The position numbers and the translations under genes were made by a program. From contig CM023449.1 in assembly GCA_013339765.2 (NCBI GenBank), forward strand, positions 202,765,422 to 202,829,421: a stretch of DNA of 64,000 bases. The letters run 5' to 3'. Under the pieces are notes generated by a model. The model did no database searches, had not been told where the DNA came from, and worked only from the letters and a program-made list of their open reading frames with translations. The stretch comes from Haemaphysalis longicornis (Eukaryota > Arthropoda > Arachnida > Ixodida > Ixodidae). This document shows, one piece after another, positions 33,272 to 44,549 of this stretch. Positions within the stretch are counted from its first letter, which is position 1, and each line of letters starts with the position of its first letter.

Positions 33272-34930
33272 ACGGACAGGCACCAGGAATTTTTTTCCCT
33301 TCCCCTTCTTGACTCTGCGCATGAAGCAAAAGCGGCGGGCGCACATTATGCTGCAAAAAGTTTAATGTTTTTTTACGTTCTCATTTGGAACGAAAATACC
33401 AAGAGCCTTCTTCTGGGATACCCCTACCGTTGATGCTTGTACTGTCGTTAGTGGGCTTTCTTATTTTATTAACCTGCTATGTCGCATATTGCAGGCACTT
33501 GGTAAGGAAGTGTGTACTGAAAACGAAGTGCCAAGTCTGCATGACCAATCCTGCATGCCAGGGGAAGATGCCGCTGTGTTTACCACCTCTTGTATTTTGG
33601 GGGGGGGGGGGGGCTTCTGAATCCTTCCGTGCATTTTTGAAAGTTTATTAGCGATCTCTAGGACGTTTTTACCAGTTGCTTCAGCAACAAGGAGCTCCAC
33701 CATGACAGCGTTATGGATGTGCCGCAGCCCTTATTCACAGCAAACACCTTAACGGCGTTGGTTGCGACCAGCACGTGAGACCTTGACAGCAAATTTGGTT
33801 GGGTTCTGTATACATTGTGACACGGATTCATTTCTATATAAAAGGTTTAATCAAGTTCCGTGATTACATGCGAAGGTGGGAGCAACACCTTAAACTTAGC
33901 CGTCGCTAATGATCGAGGGCGAGTTATGAAAATGCGTTGGCCAAAAATGTCAATTTAAACCTTTATGTTAGCGTTATTCCTAAACCTTTACCTGTGTAGA
34001 CTTTGTGCATGATTTCCCGCGTTACATTTCATTTTCTGGGCTATCGAAAATGAAAACAAAATGTGTATTTTGTTCCAGTTCCGTTTATTTGAACCTCCAT
34101 GTTAGCGTTCTTGAACCTATAGAAGTCAAGAGTAGACTTTGTTGTCAAGATTTCCCGTGTTGGAGTTCATTTTGTCGCGGTCAATATATTTTCTGATCTA
34201 TGTTTTGCATTTGTTTTATGTGCGTGTAATTGTACCATCATCATCGTACTTGTGAATTAAATTGTGTTAATTTGATTCAACTCCTTTCCTCCTTTCTTGA
34301 CCTAATCAGGTGAAAGGTGGTGCGATTAATAGAACGTTGCGGGAATAGTTCTATGAAAGACGGTCATTGGGACAACTGAGCTAACCGCTGGGCTAACCCC
34401 TTTTTAGTTAAAAAGATACCTCGCTTGCGCGTGTCATTTTCTGATCGGCCACCATCGGGACCCGTAATTATCCCAAGTGGGCCACTGCTTAAATACTGCT
34501 ATAATAACAACTCACGCAATAAAAAACAAACGCAACTTATGATATTAACCCACATAACTGCAGTCCGAGCGTAAATTGCAACACAATAAATAAAAAATTC
34601 ATCTGAGAAGCTATCATCCCAATCCTCATATATTTTTTCATGTCCTTTGCGTCGACCAACTATGTCCATCAAGCAGCACAATAAGGACACAATCATAAAG
34701 CAATCATTAACTGGATCATGTCAGGCAATTTCACGCAAAATACGTTTTTATGGGAAATTGAAAAAGCGAAAATGTTGCTGCAATTACTTTATTTACAATC
34801 CGCTACGAATGCTGCAAAGGAAAATCCGTAATTTTCTTTGTTGTCGAGTTGCAAAGGCAAAACTAACTCAAAATCAGCTGCAGCGTTTATTTTTCATTTC
34901 GTTACCCACAGCCCACTGTACCTGCAGTAT
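33272..34930. other. Interior of the TIR element, unassigned
   Basis: A plus-strand frame at 33385-33651 has a hydrophobic segment (PLPLMLVLSLVGFLILLTC) and a Cys-containing stretch (LKTKCQVCMTNPACQGKMP). I do not recognise the family. A G run lies at 33599-33613. The rest is AT-rich without motifs. Confidence 0.4.
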
Positions 34931-35596
34931 ATTTAAACAATTGGACCACCCGCAGAACAAATTTCGAGCGCTCCGCGCGTAAAGCAGCAGCGTTTCCTGG
35001 CCCGCGCGTGGCCGTGCGGGCGGCCAGCTGCCGCTTTCGCTTTCAGTTGTCGTTGACTACAGCGCCGCCGCTATTTTCTGCGCGAAACGAGCACCTCTCC
35101 GGGCGGCCGGTCGGGCCACTCTAAAACTTCTAGTACACTCTAGTTATGGGAGTGGCGATTGAAGCGCGACTAGGGGAGGAGGGAACAAACGCTAATAACA
35201 AAAACTAAGTTTTATTGAACAATAAAACAATATTCATATTTTACGAACGATATTTATTTCTGGGTCACATTTATTTAGGCACAGTGTGCCAATAATTTAT
35301 GAAAATGTTTTTCATTCTCAAAAACGTTTTTTGTGGCGCCTCTGAAAAATAGCACATGTCATTGCTCTGTGAGGCAGTCCTTGTATAGTGTTCGGAAAGG
35401 CGCGCCTAAAGTTCTTCTGCATTTCTTCTGCTAGGAAACGCCCCTCACATGTTTAGGTGGTGCGAATTTGCATTCGTTTTTTCTTGTTAATTTGGTGCGC
35501 AATTAATTCTTGCTGTGCGTGGAGTTGCGAGGTGCGTTGTATCGTGGGTGGACACGTTTAATACCGTGCCCGGCGGGCACGGTGTCTTACGGGACG

Positions 35597-35723
35597 ATGC
35601 TGCCAACGGTTGGAGCGGAGCGCTTTCCTCGGTACCTGCGGAAACGATGTGCTGTACAATATTGCAACAGCAACTCCCGAACGCCTGGCGTTTCACTACA
35701 CCAATTTCCTCTCATTCCCATAG
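35597..35723 (+). CDS. THAP-type zinc-finger N-terminal exon (putative)
   Basis: From an ATG at 35597 the frame gives RYLRKRCAVQYCNSNSRT then PGVSLHQFPLIP and ends at a donor-like ATAG|GTAACG. The pattern CAVxYCxSN, about ten residues, then SxHxFP is the start of the C2CH THAP DNA-binding domain, found in THAP host proteins and P-element-type transposases. In many THAP genes an early intron cuts the domain after the FPxxP block, which fits the donor here. The next exon with the second Cys-His half was not found. It may be a host gene or a transposon remnant; TIR elements lie just to the left. Confidence 0.5.
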
Positions 35724-38700
35724 GTAACGCGAAACTATAGCACTGTTAATACATGCACGGGGGTTGTGTAAGGGGGCGCGGCGGTGCTTCGAAAAAAAAT
35801 GGGTCTAAAGTTTTGTTATATCACAGTTATCTCTTGATTTCACCTCAGGTTGGCTCGGAGCAAGTGGTGTCAATTACTCTAGGACTTCTCAGCGTATTCA
35901 AATAGCGCAAATATTGTGCGCCACTCGAATTCAAATGATTCGCTTTAGTTGTCTATCTCAGTGCCTTCTCTTTGCATTACAACGCTTATAGTGATCGCTT
36001 GCTGCTCCCGCGCTTGTATGCGCAAGTGATATTTCCAACGCTGTATTGTGTTGTGCTTCTCCGTGCTGAGCTCTTTCCCGCTATGTGTTTTACTTACTGC
36101 CGTCGCTTTCTTTCGAATTGATTCATTTTTACTCTTTTTACTTATCTGTTGCGACACTTGCCTAAACAATGCAACCAGGAAATTGCAGGCATATTGAGCA
36201 TCTTTTGTGCTCGCTGTGAAGTTCTGTAGAAACCCATGTCTATTGATAAGACGCCGGGACAGCTGCGGTGTGCTCGCTGCACATTCGTGAATCGCCATTA
36301 CTGCGGCCCGGTTTTCTGCGTCAAGATGCAGTGCCTAGTTTTTTTCCCTTGTTTGGAAGTAGTTCTGCTGTTGAGGCTTTCATTGCTCATAATGCTATGT
36401 GTTACAGGTAAAGTCATTTTTCGGCGTGTAAAAAATCATAATGCATGTATTGGCCAGGAACATTTTGAACTTATTTGTAAACGTGCTGATTTTGTACAGT
36501 GTGGTAAGGTTGTTTTATGTTTATCCTGGAATAAAATTCAAATGTCTTGATTATAGCATGACATGCGTAATTTCTTCTCTTAGAACTGATGCACACAAAC
36601 CGAGCAAGCATGATATAACCTCGACCTATTCTTAAGGCGCGCATGGAACCTCCGAATGTGCGACGCCGTTAAACAACTCAGCAGTGGCGTTGGTAGAAAT
36701 TTGTATCGCTGTGAGGTGGGGGCACGTTTTTGATATGAAGGGGGGGCAGGAGGGGGGGGGGGGGTGGGGCGTGCAGAGGGGTGGAGTGCCATTTTGTGTT
36801 CTGTATCCCATAGCAAAAAAAAAAAATTCTGGGAGGAAGGAGGGGGGTACGTGCCAGGTTACCGGTTTGCCACCCGCTGCAATCAAGCTAAAAAACCCGA
36901 TTGCTTTTATACAGCAGCGGAAGTAATGAATACACAATAAAGTTTCAGAGAAAATGCAAGCCGTTTTTTATCAAAACCGAGGCGAATCATACGGCAGTAT
37001 GCTTAAGTACGTTTCTCTAGTCACGAGTCTGTTCTAGTTAAGCTAGCGTTGACTTGAAGCACACGCGCCAAGGGCTCGCCAACTTGCGTCAGATGCCAAT
37101 GACATGAGCCCTCAGCGATTACAGGCCTGCTAAAGCTATTTTGAAGTCAAAGTTTTGCGCTAATGCCACCAAAGTGACTTCACTTTTTGACCGGATCTTG
37201 CGTCACGTCCGGTTTATTTTTTGTTCCGCCAGAAGTGTTCCCTCCTCACACAGATGGCGCTAAGCCCCATGTGCAGCTTGAGAGCCGCCATTTTCTAAAC
37301 GTATGGGCTTCTATTGAAGCTTCGCTACCAGTTACATTTACCTTGGGCAGTCGCTCCTCTTCTCTACACGAGTGCGGGTTGGATACCCGGGGGTGCCAGC
37401 AGTTTATTTGTCTAGACAGTAGCCAGTAGTAGCGTGGGATGTCTGTTTGTGTAGGCGGTAGTACCCTGGGAGTTTTCTGGTGACGCGGACACTTAAATGT
37501 GCTTGGCTGGTTAGAGGATATGCTTCGCAGAAAAAATTCATGCACGCTTGCACTCACGCGCACGACTTGAATTGCTAGCTGTTGTAGATCGAGCATTGCC
37601 GGGCAATTAATTAGGTTTTAGTATCATTGCTTATTTGCATCGTTGCGGGGCTAGAATCGTCGTCATGTGCACCGAAGAGGTCGTCGTCTTCTTCGCGACG
37701 AGTGGTGGATGCAAAGTCATCCTCAGCATTGTAGACTTCCCCCACCTCTTCGCCATCAACTCGTGATCCCGTTGCGGGATCTCGAAGTTGTCTCGTGGAG
37801 GATTGGCACGCAGGTAGCCAAGTCTCAAATTATCCACATTGGCTTGAATAGAATGCGACGGCCGCAGTGACCTCTCCCAAGCAAGGTGTCTTTTCATCCT
37901 TAGCGTTAGCGCTGACACTTTTTAACATGCGTGGCAGCTGTTGACAACAGCGGGACTCCTCGATTATCAGTCCCGGATCGTCCGAGAACTTCCCGACACG
38001 CGATCCGGTGCTCGATTTTGTTATGTATTTCTATGGGACTTCCTGTCCGACCGCAGTACTCGGACAGCCCGCGGACCCGCCAGGACTGGTAAATTGAGGA
38101 TGCCCAGCGCTGGAGTGTTCTTTTTTTTTTTTTTTTTTTTTGCTAGAGCAACTGCGAAAGCCGGAGTTTCAGCGGGCACCGCGAGGCACTAATCACGTGT
38201 GCTCACCATTTGCTCACTCCATGGCTTTTTCCATTTTTTTCTAAAGCCACTGCGCGTGCGGGGGACGTTCCACGGCCTCCGCGAGGCACGCACTCCTGAG
38301 TGCTCGGCCTTTTCGGGGTATTTGATCCGGCAAAGACGAAATTAAGGCTTGTAAAAAAGCTTCGCTGTTTATATCAGGCTAAACCCGTGACAAGCTTTGC
38401 CTCAACATTGTGTTTTCAAAACGCATACTCTCCTTGCGTTTCGAGACGCTGAATTTAGCAACCCGGTCTAGCTCTCCAGTGGCTTCGATCTGTCTCTTAC
38501 GCCTTGCGCGCTACTTGTTCTTCGTAAGTGTATAGAGAAAGCAGACGAAAATCGCGAGTTTTGCTGTCTCTTTGTCAGCTCCTAATGGATTCGTTCTCAC
38601 AGCTCGTAAGAATTGGCTTTATTTAGGGGTCAGTTTAATTGTTTCGGTTTTGCGTAAGCGGTTTTGATTTCGGAATAAATCCTTTTTATATGTAGGCATA

Positions 38701-38839
38701 CGTTCTAATCCTGTCTGAATTGTTTTCTGAAAAAAAGTTAGGGCTAGGCCACTGGTAAGAAAAAGTGGACCCGTAGATTTAATACCAGAAACAAATGACA
38801 TAAAACAAAATGTACATGGGAAATTTTACGTGTGCTTAC
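35724..38839. other. No further gene recognised; low-complexity tracts
   Basis: A 117-codon minus-strand frame at 35945-36298 matches nothing I recognise. A G-rich tract lies at 36739-36783 and a T run at 38121-38141. The region lies downstream of the PM20D2-like first exon on its strand, so it is probably intron, but no second exon was identified. Confidence 0.45.
36739..36783 (+). repeat. G-rich tract (G-quadruplex potential)
   Basis: Several long G runs (7, 13 and 4 or more) within 45 bp on the plus strand. The form suits a quadruplex, and replication slippage is another source. Confidence 0.7.
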
Positions 38840-39071
38840 CATCGCTTCCTCCAGGTGCCCTGAACTCTGCCCGGAAAGCAGTTGTCAGCAAATGTTGCCT
38901 CTGGACGGTGAAACCTCGGCGTACCAAGAATTCGCAAAGCTTGTCGTGAGCTTTCGTCTCTTCCAGGGCCAATTCAGGATTTTCACACAGGAATCGACTG
39001 ATCTCCCATAGTTCATTGGCGTGGCTTTCTACAACTGCGTTCACGACGGGCGTAAAATCTAGACCAGACAT
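38840..39071 (-). CDS. PM20D2-like M20 peptidase, first coding exon
   Basis: Minus-strand exon starting at the Met of MSGLDFTPVV (39071) and ending at a strong donor, GATG|GTAAGC, in phase 1. It encodes 77 residues of the N-terminus of an M20-family metallopeptidase of the PM20D2 (peptidase M20 domain-containing protein 2) type: ANELWEISRFLCENPELALE then ETKAHDKLCEFLVRRGF and LTTAFRAEF, matching the family pattern I..NPEL..EE..AH..L..FL...GF and TAFRAE. PM20D2 is described as a dipeptidase acting on beta-alanyl-type dipeptides. The frame stays open upstream to 39419, which is taken as 5' UTR because family similarity starts at about the chosen Met. The metal-binding exons were not found in the window. 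Confidence 0.75.
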
Positions 39072-40208
39072 GATGCGGAGCGTCGTTTTCTGCCGGTTGA
39101 GAACGAATGCAAAGCATTTGGCCTCCGGATGCCGCACGTTTTCGCAGCGCGCGGTAATGTTGGCCTTGAACTCCTTTCGTTTGCAAAAATACATTCGGTG
39201 ACTCCTGCATTTTGTTGTTCGCGATACGGCTGAGGTCAAATCGCGCCGGAAATATTGCCAGATGTGCTTGGATCTACAGGTGTTCTTCAGTGCTCCCTTT
39301 AAGGGCGGGTCGTGACCAGGGTACGTGTGCTTCAAAGCATGTCGGAAAAAAACACAACCGCTGCATTTGGGCCGCGGCAGTGGTCCCGATTTTTCCTCAC
39401 TTAAAAGATGCGGCAGCATGCCTGATTCTTATATGACAAGTGGATGGGCCCGGCGTTTCAGTTGTGGTAGTTGTAGAACGTAAGATGCAGGAACAGGCCG
39501 TTTTGTTTTGTTTTTAGGCTTTTCCCCCATGTAATTTGAGTAACGTAATATGGCGAAATACGATATTGGTGAAGTTTCAAAGCCAATCTAATGAAATCAC
39601 ATACCTCTAAATTGAACGAAGCTCCTTTACGAAAAAAGTGCTCCGGTTTTTCACCTTCATGATCATTTTTGTGCCGGAAGCAGTACAAAAAAAACGCATC
39701 TAAAGATTTTTTGGCCGTGATCACAAAGTTTCAAGCATCGTTTACATACGCGACGCTAGGTATTCTACGTCTATGTAAACATATTTTTCTACGTCTTGTT
39801 GAAATAAAAGCACAAAACGAAGCGATACGTATGTTAGCCTACTATGTTCCCAGCGCGGTCTTTTTTGCCGTTTATTTCTATATGTGCATGTTAACAAACA
39901 AAGCGAGTTGTAGAATTTTTAGGAACATCTTGACGCCACCTACTCGCCAGCCAACAAATAAACATTTTGAAGTCATCATGAAAGTACCACCACATTCCAA
40001 TAAATTGCGACCGAGGCCGCATCCTGTAACTACAAAACTGGAGTATTGCAGATCTCCCGCTGCACGGAAATAAGTGTAGAATGCTTAGACCAATTACCGC
40101 TGCTTGGAGCCGGCAGACGCAAAAATGTGGAACGCGAATATTGCGTCCCAGCGAGTCCGCCACGCAGTGAAAAGCGGCGGCCGCATTCATTCAATTCTCA
40201 AGGAAGCC
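39072..40208. other. Upstream region of the PM20D2-like gene
   Basis: Would contain the promoter and 5' UTR of the minus-strand gene. No TATA box stands out. Short frames at 39458-39724 and 39669-40073 lack motifs. Confidence 0.4.
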
Positions 40209-40457
40209 CTAATTAAACTCAACTAACTTGTGGTCGGCGTCCTTGTCTTTCTTCATCAAAATGCCTCCGAGCTGACGGGCTTCCGTCCCACTCTTGACTT
40301 CAAGCCCTAATTGCGGTCTCAACAGCAGGAATGCTAAGGCTATTGTATACATTGTCAGAAGAAAGTTATTCACTAAAACCAAGGTCATAACCATCGCCAC
40401 GGCTGCTTGATCAAGCGCACCTTGCATGCGCGTGATCGAGGGGCATTGCCAAGGCAT
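40209..40457 (-). CDS. Possible last exon of a membrane protein (unknown)
   Basis: An 82-codon minus-strand stretch with one strongly hydrophobic segment (AMVMTLVLVNNFLLTMYTIA and LAFLLL), then a hydrophilic tail (EVKSGTEARQLG, ILMKKDKDADHKLVEFN) ending at TAA. The composition, with a membrane span followed by a charged C-terminal tail, looks like real coding sequence. An acceptor-like GCATGCAAG lies near 40420 but its pyrimidine tract is weak. I do not recognise the family. Confidence 0.3.
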   Translation of the reverse strand: MPWQCPSITRMQGALDQAAVAMVMTLVLVNNFLLTMYTIALAFLLLRPQLGLEVKSGTEARQLGGILMKKDKDADHKLVEFN

Positions 40458-41192
40458 ACGAATTTGAAGGGAAGAAGCATGCTTCCACCCATAGTTGGAG
40501 CTGTTTTACGGGATATTTGTTATCCATCAACACCTGTATCTGTGTTTCTGGATACAGATTACAAGAAACTGTTTACGGCTTGGCGGTGAAATAAATTGTC
40601 ATAAGGTGCCCGGAAACACAAAAATGATTGCCCAAGTTGCCGTTGGTAACTGCCGTTGCCAAATGACTATAATAGTGTATATACTCGGAATTAGAGGTTC
40701 GCGTTTATTTGGGGATTTTTAAAGTGCGTGCTCGCGTTTCGCATTTGCCTTAACAAAATTGAGCTATTTATTTTGCCTACATATTATTGGCAGGGATGTC
40801 GAAAATCCAACTTTAATAGGAAGATTTATGCTCATGCCGGAGCGGTAAAGTAAAACATTGGCAGCTGCGCGGTAAAACCCGACATACAAATATTTATAAA
40901 TATAAAAAATCGGAATGCATAGCTAGAAACTCTATTGCAGTTAAAAGATTGAAATGGCTAGTTTGCGTCTTTTAAAAACCTTTTTGGAAGTTGTTTAAAC
41001 AGTAGGGAGGGAATGTAACATCTCACTAAGTTTTTCACGGAAGAATACAACGAACAGATAGGGATTATTCTTGCGGACAGCTGAGTCCAACCATTTGATG
41101 ACTCGTAGTTTTAAAAGTGATAACTGCCTTAAAAGTGCTGTGAAAAAAAATAATCGGTAGTTCAGCTGCGTTCTCGAAAACCATAGGTCGGT

Positions 41193-41410
41193 AGGCTCAC
41201 TCGTAAATGCACTCACACAACCCCACTCACCACTCACGAGGGCAAGTTTCACTCTCGCCGAGCGCCGCTCACCACTCTCGCGAGCGAGTTCCACTTGCTA
41301 CGAACCCCGCTCACCACTCGCGAGTGCGGAACCCCGGACACCAGTAACTAGTGGCTAGTCCGAGTCCACTCGTGATTCTTGCGAGATGTGCGGTGAGCAC
41401 CACTCGCTGT
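41193..41410. repeat. Irregular repeat array of CTCACCACTCNCGAG units
   Basis: Several degenerate copies of CTCACCACTCGCGAG-like units at irregular spacing, often as partial palindromes (ACTCACGAG, CTCGCGAGCGAG). No coding frame. It looks like a short-period satellite or a decayed repeat end. Confidence 0.55.
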
Positions 41411-41526
41411 TGGCATTTTTCACAGCAGGCGCTCGGTGTGGCAATTGATTCTGACGCTTTCCACACGTACGCCCCGCCACTCGTTAATGGATACGATTGC
41501 CGTTAGCTCAGGGATAATTTCGTTAA

Positions 41527-41762
41527 TGATTGATCAGGAGGTTTAACGGACCAACGCCACACAGGCGATGAGGCGCGCCGTAGTCGAGGGCTCCGGAGTT
41601 TTTTGGACCACCTGGGAATATTTAAGGTGCGCCGAAATCTCAAACACACGGGCGTGTTTGCCCTTCGCATCCATCAGAAAAGCGGCCGCCGCGGCCGGGA
41701 ATCGAACGCGCGTCCTTGGGCTCTGCAGCAGGACGCCTTAGCCACTGAGCCACCGCGGCGGG
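41527..41762 (-). repeat. tRNA-derived SINE (Ruka-like), copy 6
   Basis: Full-length minus-strand copy. The head is CCCGCCGCGGTGGCTCAGTG, the B-box-like CGTTCGATTCCC follows, then the CGGCCGCTTTTCTGATGG body, and an ATCAATCA tail at the low-coordinate end. Confidence 0.9.
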
Positions 41763-44367
41763 TATATTTCGTTAGTGGCCTTTGTTTATGGGGCACCGTG
41801 AAGTCAACTCTCCGGTGAGCTGTTGATTTATAAATACGGTTATGATGGGCGTCTGACGCCATAGCGCCCTGATACTCTTTGTGTCACGAAACACGGAGTT
41901 ACTGCTTTGCAGAATGATGTTTCTCGTTCGTAGCATTTTTTTTTGGAATGGGTGCTGGCAACGTCGTCGGAACTAAGCGAATGCCCTTCACTAAAGCTGA
42001 GCGTGGTTACGGAAGCATTAGGAAGGACCGTGGTGTAGTTCTGGGTGTACATAATTGGCCTGCTTGCTACAGTGGTTCATATATACGCGCTGTTCTGAAG
42101 CGCAAATTGTGAGCTCCCCTACTCTTTGGAAAAGCCATCGCAGATTTTCACTGATTCTCGTATCGGAAAGGCGAAACGGTTTAGATGGGCCAATTGCTTG
42201 TTGTAGCACTAGCCCATTTCCGAGTCCTTCGAGTCTTAAACGTATCAGTGTTTGTCATCACTTGTTATGGCGCTCTATTATGATACTTCGCTTTCACGCG
42301 GACGTGAAGCCACCATTCTTTCAACGGAAGTTACGGTGCTTGCATTGAGGTATGTGATTTGCCGCTGTCCCTCGCTTACAATCCTGAAAATTTGAGCACG
42401 GGTATTTTATTCCAAATTGACCAAAATGTTTATTTTGTCTTCTGTTGCATAATTATTGCATTGGTATATATACGCCAATGTGCATACGTTTTGCTACGTG
42501 CAGCCAACACCGTCGCTAGGCATCATAGGCATTTGACATAGTGTTTGTTGTTACTGCTCACCGACTGCGCCCCTTCGTTTAGTTCCCTGGCTCCCGCTTT
42601 GTACGTATGAGTTCGCGCAGGTTGACAAGGATCGTACTTATGTTTCGCTTCTCACTCTTCATTCGCCATATAGAATTGCTGACTTAAAATCGCTACTGTT
42701 GCGTGAAGTTTGCGAAAGAGCTATTTCACATCGTCATATCGGGAAAGGTAAGATACGCGCTGTTCGCGCTGATATGTTGTCATCGACAGTCATTTACTAT
42801 AACGCTTGTGAAATGGCATGCGCAATTTTGAAATTGGTACCCGGGAGCCCGCATTTTGCTTCTTGCTTGTTTCTGTGCGCGGTCATCACCCAACTCGTAA
42901 TCAAAGCGACATTGCTTCCGCTGCTCTATTTTCGCATTTCGCGTTGTGTTTAGACGGAACACTCTAGTCCAGTCATGCTTACTACGCTAGTTTGCTAAAA
43001 CGGCATTGCAGTCTAGTGTTCCGCATATTTTGTGCCCCGCATGTAGATGGTCGTGCGCCTGGTCATGCGTCTTGCCTTCTTGTTAGTTTACATCCTGGAA
43101 TAAAATTTGCTGTTCCTTCGTGCAGACGTTCGTTTTATTCAGATAAGCGTGACCGTGCCTCACCTGCGTATTATGTGAGCCGCATCGGAAGTGGCTGCAC
43201 GCACTGCCGGGCGACTACCGTCGGCGCACAAACGCGATCCAGCGCTCCGGGCTTACGGCACCACGCTGTCGCCATAGAGAAAGAAATACTGGTAAGAGTG
43301 GACACTCCCATAGAGCCCTGCGGCCGAATGACTGAACTGTAGTGTAGCGCACCCAGCGGCCGGGTAGCCAAACTACTAACCATACTTTCGTTCAGTTTCG
43401 TACGTTCACTTTCGGTTTCGGTATGGCGGACACCGATTTTGGCGGGTAGTTTGAAGGACTGGAAAGCGCTGCTCACGGCGACGGGCATCGGTACGGTATT
43501 CGGACGCTTTCATGCAATAATTAGTGTATATTTGAATATATCATTCTCAGCCTTAGTGCCGGCATGCTTTTACAAAAAAAAACTTTTTCTGAAAATGTGA
43601 AATTGCAATTTACAGTACCATTCACACTTGGTTAAGACTTCTGCCGTGTGTTCACATCTTGCCAAGCCACATGAAAGAGACACATCATAAATGAAGAAAT
43701 ATTTATTGCATGGCACTAAACGGAACAAGATCAAATTGTCATCATTCTTTGTAACACACATATAATAACAAACAGTGCGCAATACACAACAGAGACAATA
43801 CACAGTAGTGAGAGGAAAATACGTTTCCAGGAATGAAAAAAAAATGCACAAATAAAGGTATCACAACCACACAAAGGATTTTTTCTCCACGGTAATTGAA
43901 AATGCAGAAAACACAGAAGACTCAGCCATCCACAGGTTTACTTGTATCTACGACACCCTCAGACTCTGTGCGCTGTCGCAGTCATACAAAAATATCAACC
44001 ATAACATAATCTAGACACTGGGATACTTGCAACTGTTTACAACCACTATCTCAGCAGATAATGTTTTTTAGTCTGGCAATTTTTCCTGTTATGATGTGAA
44101 AGAAGGGAAAAACTTAGGCTTTGATGGCGTCGCTTATTTGATGAACTCTAATGAGGTCTATTCCCTCGGGGCAACTTCAAATCAGTAGCAGTAATTGAAC
44201 AGAAATCACATTTGTGTGGAGATGCACACGCAAAAGGTTGAGAGGAAAAAAATCAACTTCCTATTGGTTCCTTGCAAGGGTGCATTTTCCCAAGAAGCCG
44301 GGTTACCTTCCGAAAGCGTCGCCTTCCCAGTAGTAAAGGCAAAGGGCAAACGGCCTGTTTGCCCTTA
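41763..44367. other. No gene recognised
   Basis: Frames at 42055-42348, 42699-42953 and 42992-43342 were inspected without recognition. Near 43690-43700 the minus strand carries AATAAA, possibly the 3' end of an unidentified transcript or repeat. A 10-bp inverted repeat (AAGGGCAAAC and GTTTGCCCTT) lies at 44342-44366. Confidence 0.4.
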
Positions 44368-44468
44368 AAGACAGGGCAAGAAAGGACACAGAACCACGGC
44401 GCTGACTAACAACCAAAGTTGGTTGTTAGTCAGCGCCGTGGTCCTGTATCCTTTCTTGTCCGGTCTTC
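44368..44468. repeat. Near-perfect 49-bp palindrome
   Basis: The left arm 44368-44416 and right arm 44419-44468 are inverted copies with about four mismatches and a 2-bp spacer (AG). The inner arm reads GGCGCTGACTAACAACCAA and the outer arm CAAGAAAGGACACAG. The outer sequence resembles the ends of tick Penelope-like elements (compare CACAAGAAAGAAGACATG at 55940), so this is plausibly a head-to-head pair of PLE termini with no body between. Confidence 0.85.
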
Positions 44469-44549
44469 TTAGCGCTGTTTTTTCACTCGTAATCATGAAC
44501 CAACCAGCCCAAATGCGTACCTTATTGAAGCTATCTTATTAACCCAACG

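Larger units (their letters stand above)
32031..35143. mobile_element. TIR DNA transposon (~3.1 kb) with GTTATGG target duplication
   Basis: The left end TAGAGTGTACGAGAAGTTTT and the reverse complement of the right end TAGAGTGTACTAGAAGTTTT differ at one of 20 bases; inverted similarity continues for about 200 bp (TTTCGCGCAGAAAATA, GCGGCGGCGCTG, CGACAACTGAA). The flanks are GTTATGG on both sides (32024-32030 and 35144-35150). A 7-8 bp duplication would fit the P or hAT superfamilies. The interior holds a SINE, a pogo-like element and unassigned DNA, with no recognisable transposase. Confidence 0.7.

Noticed and set aside
33385..33651. piggyBac-type C-terminal Cys-rich domain (KCQVC...C...PLC)
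   Set aside because: Cys spacing is incomplete and no transposase precedes it.
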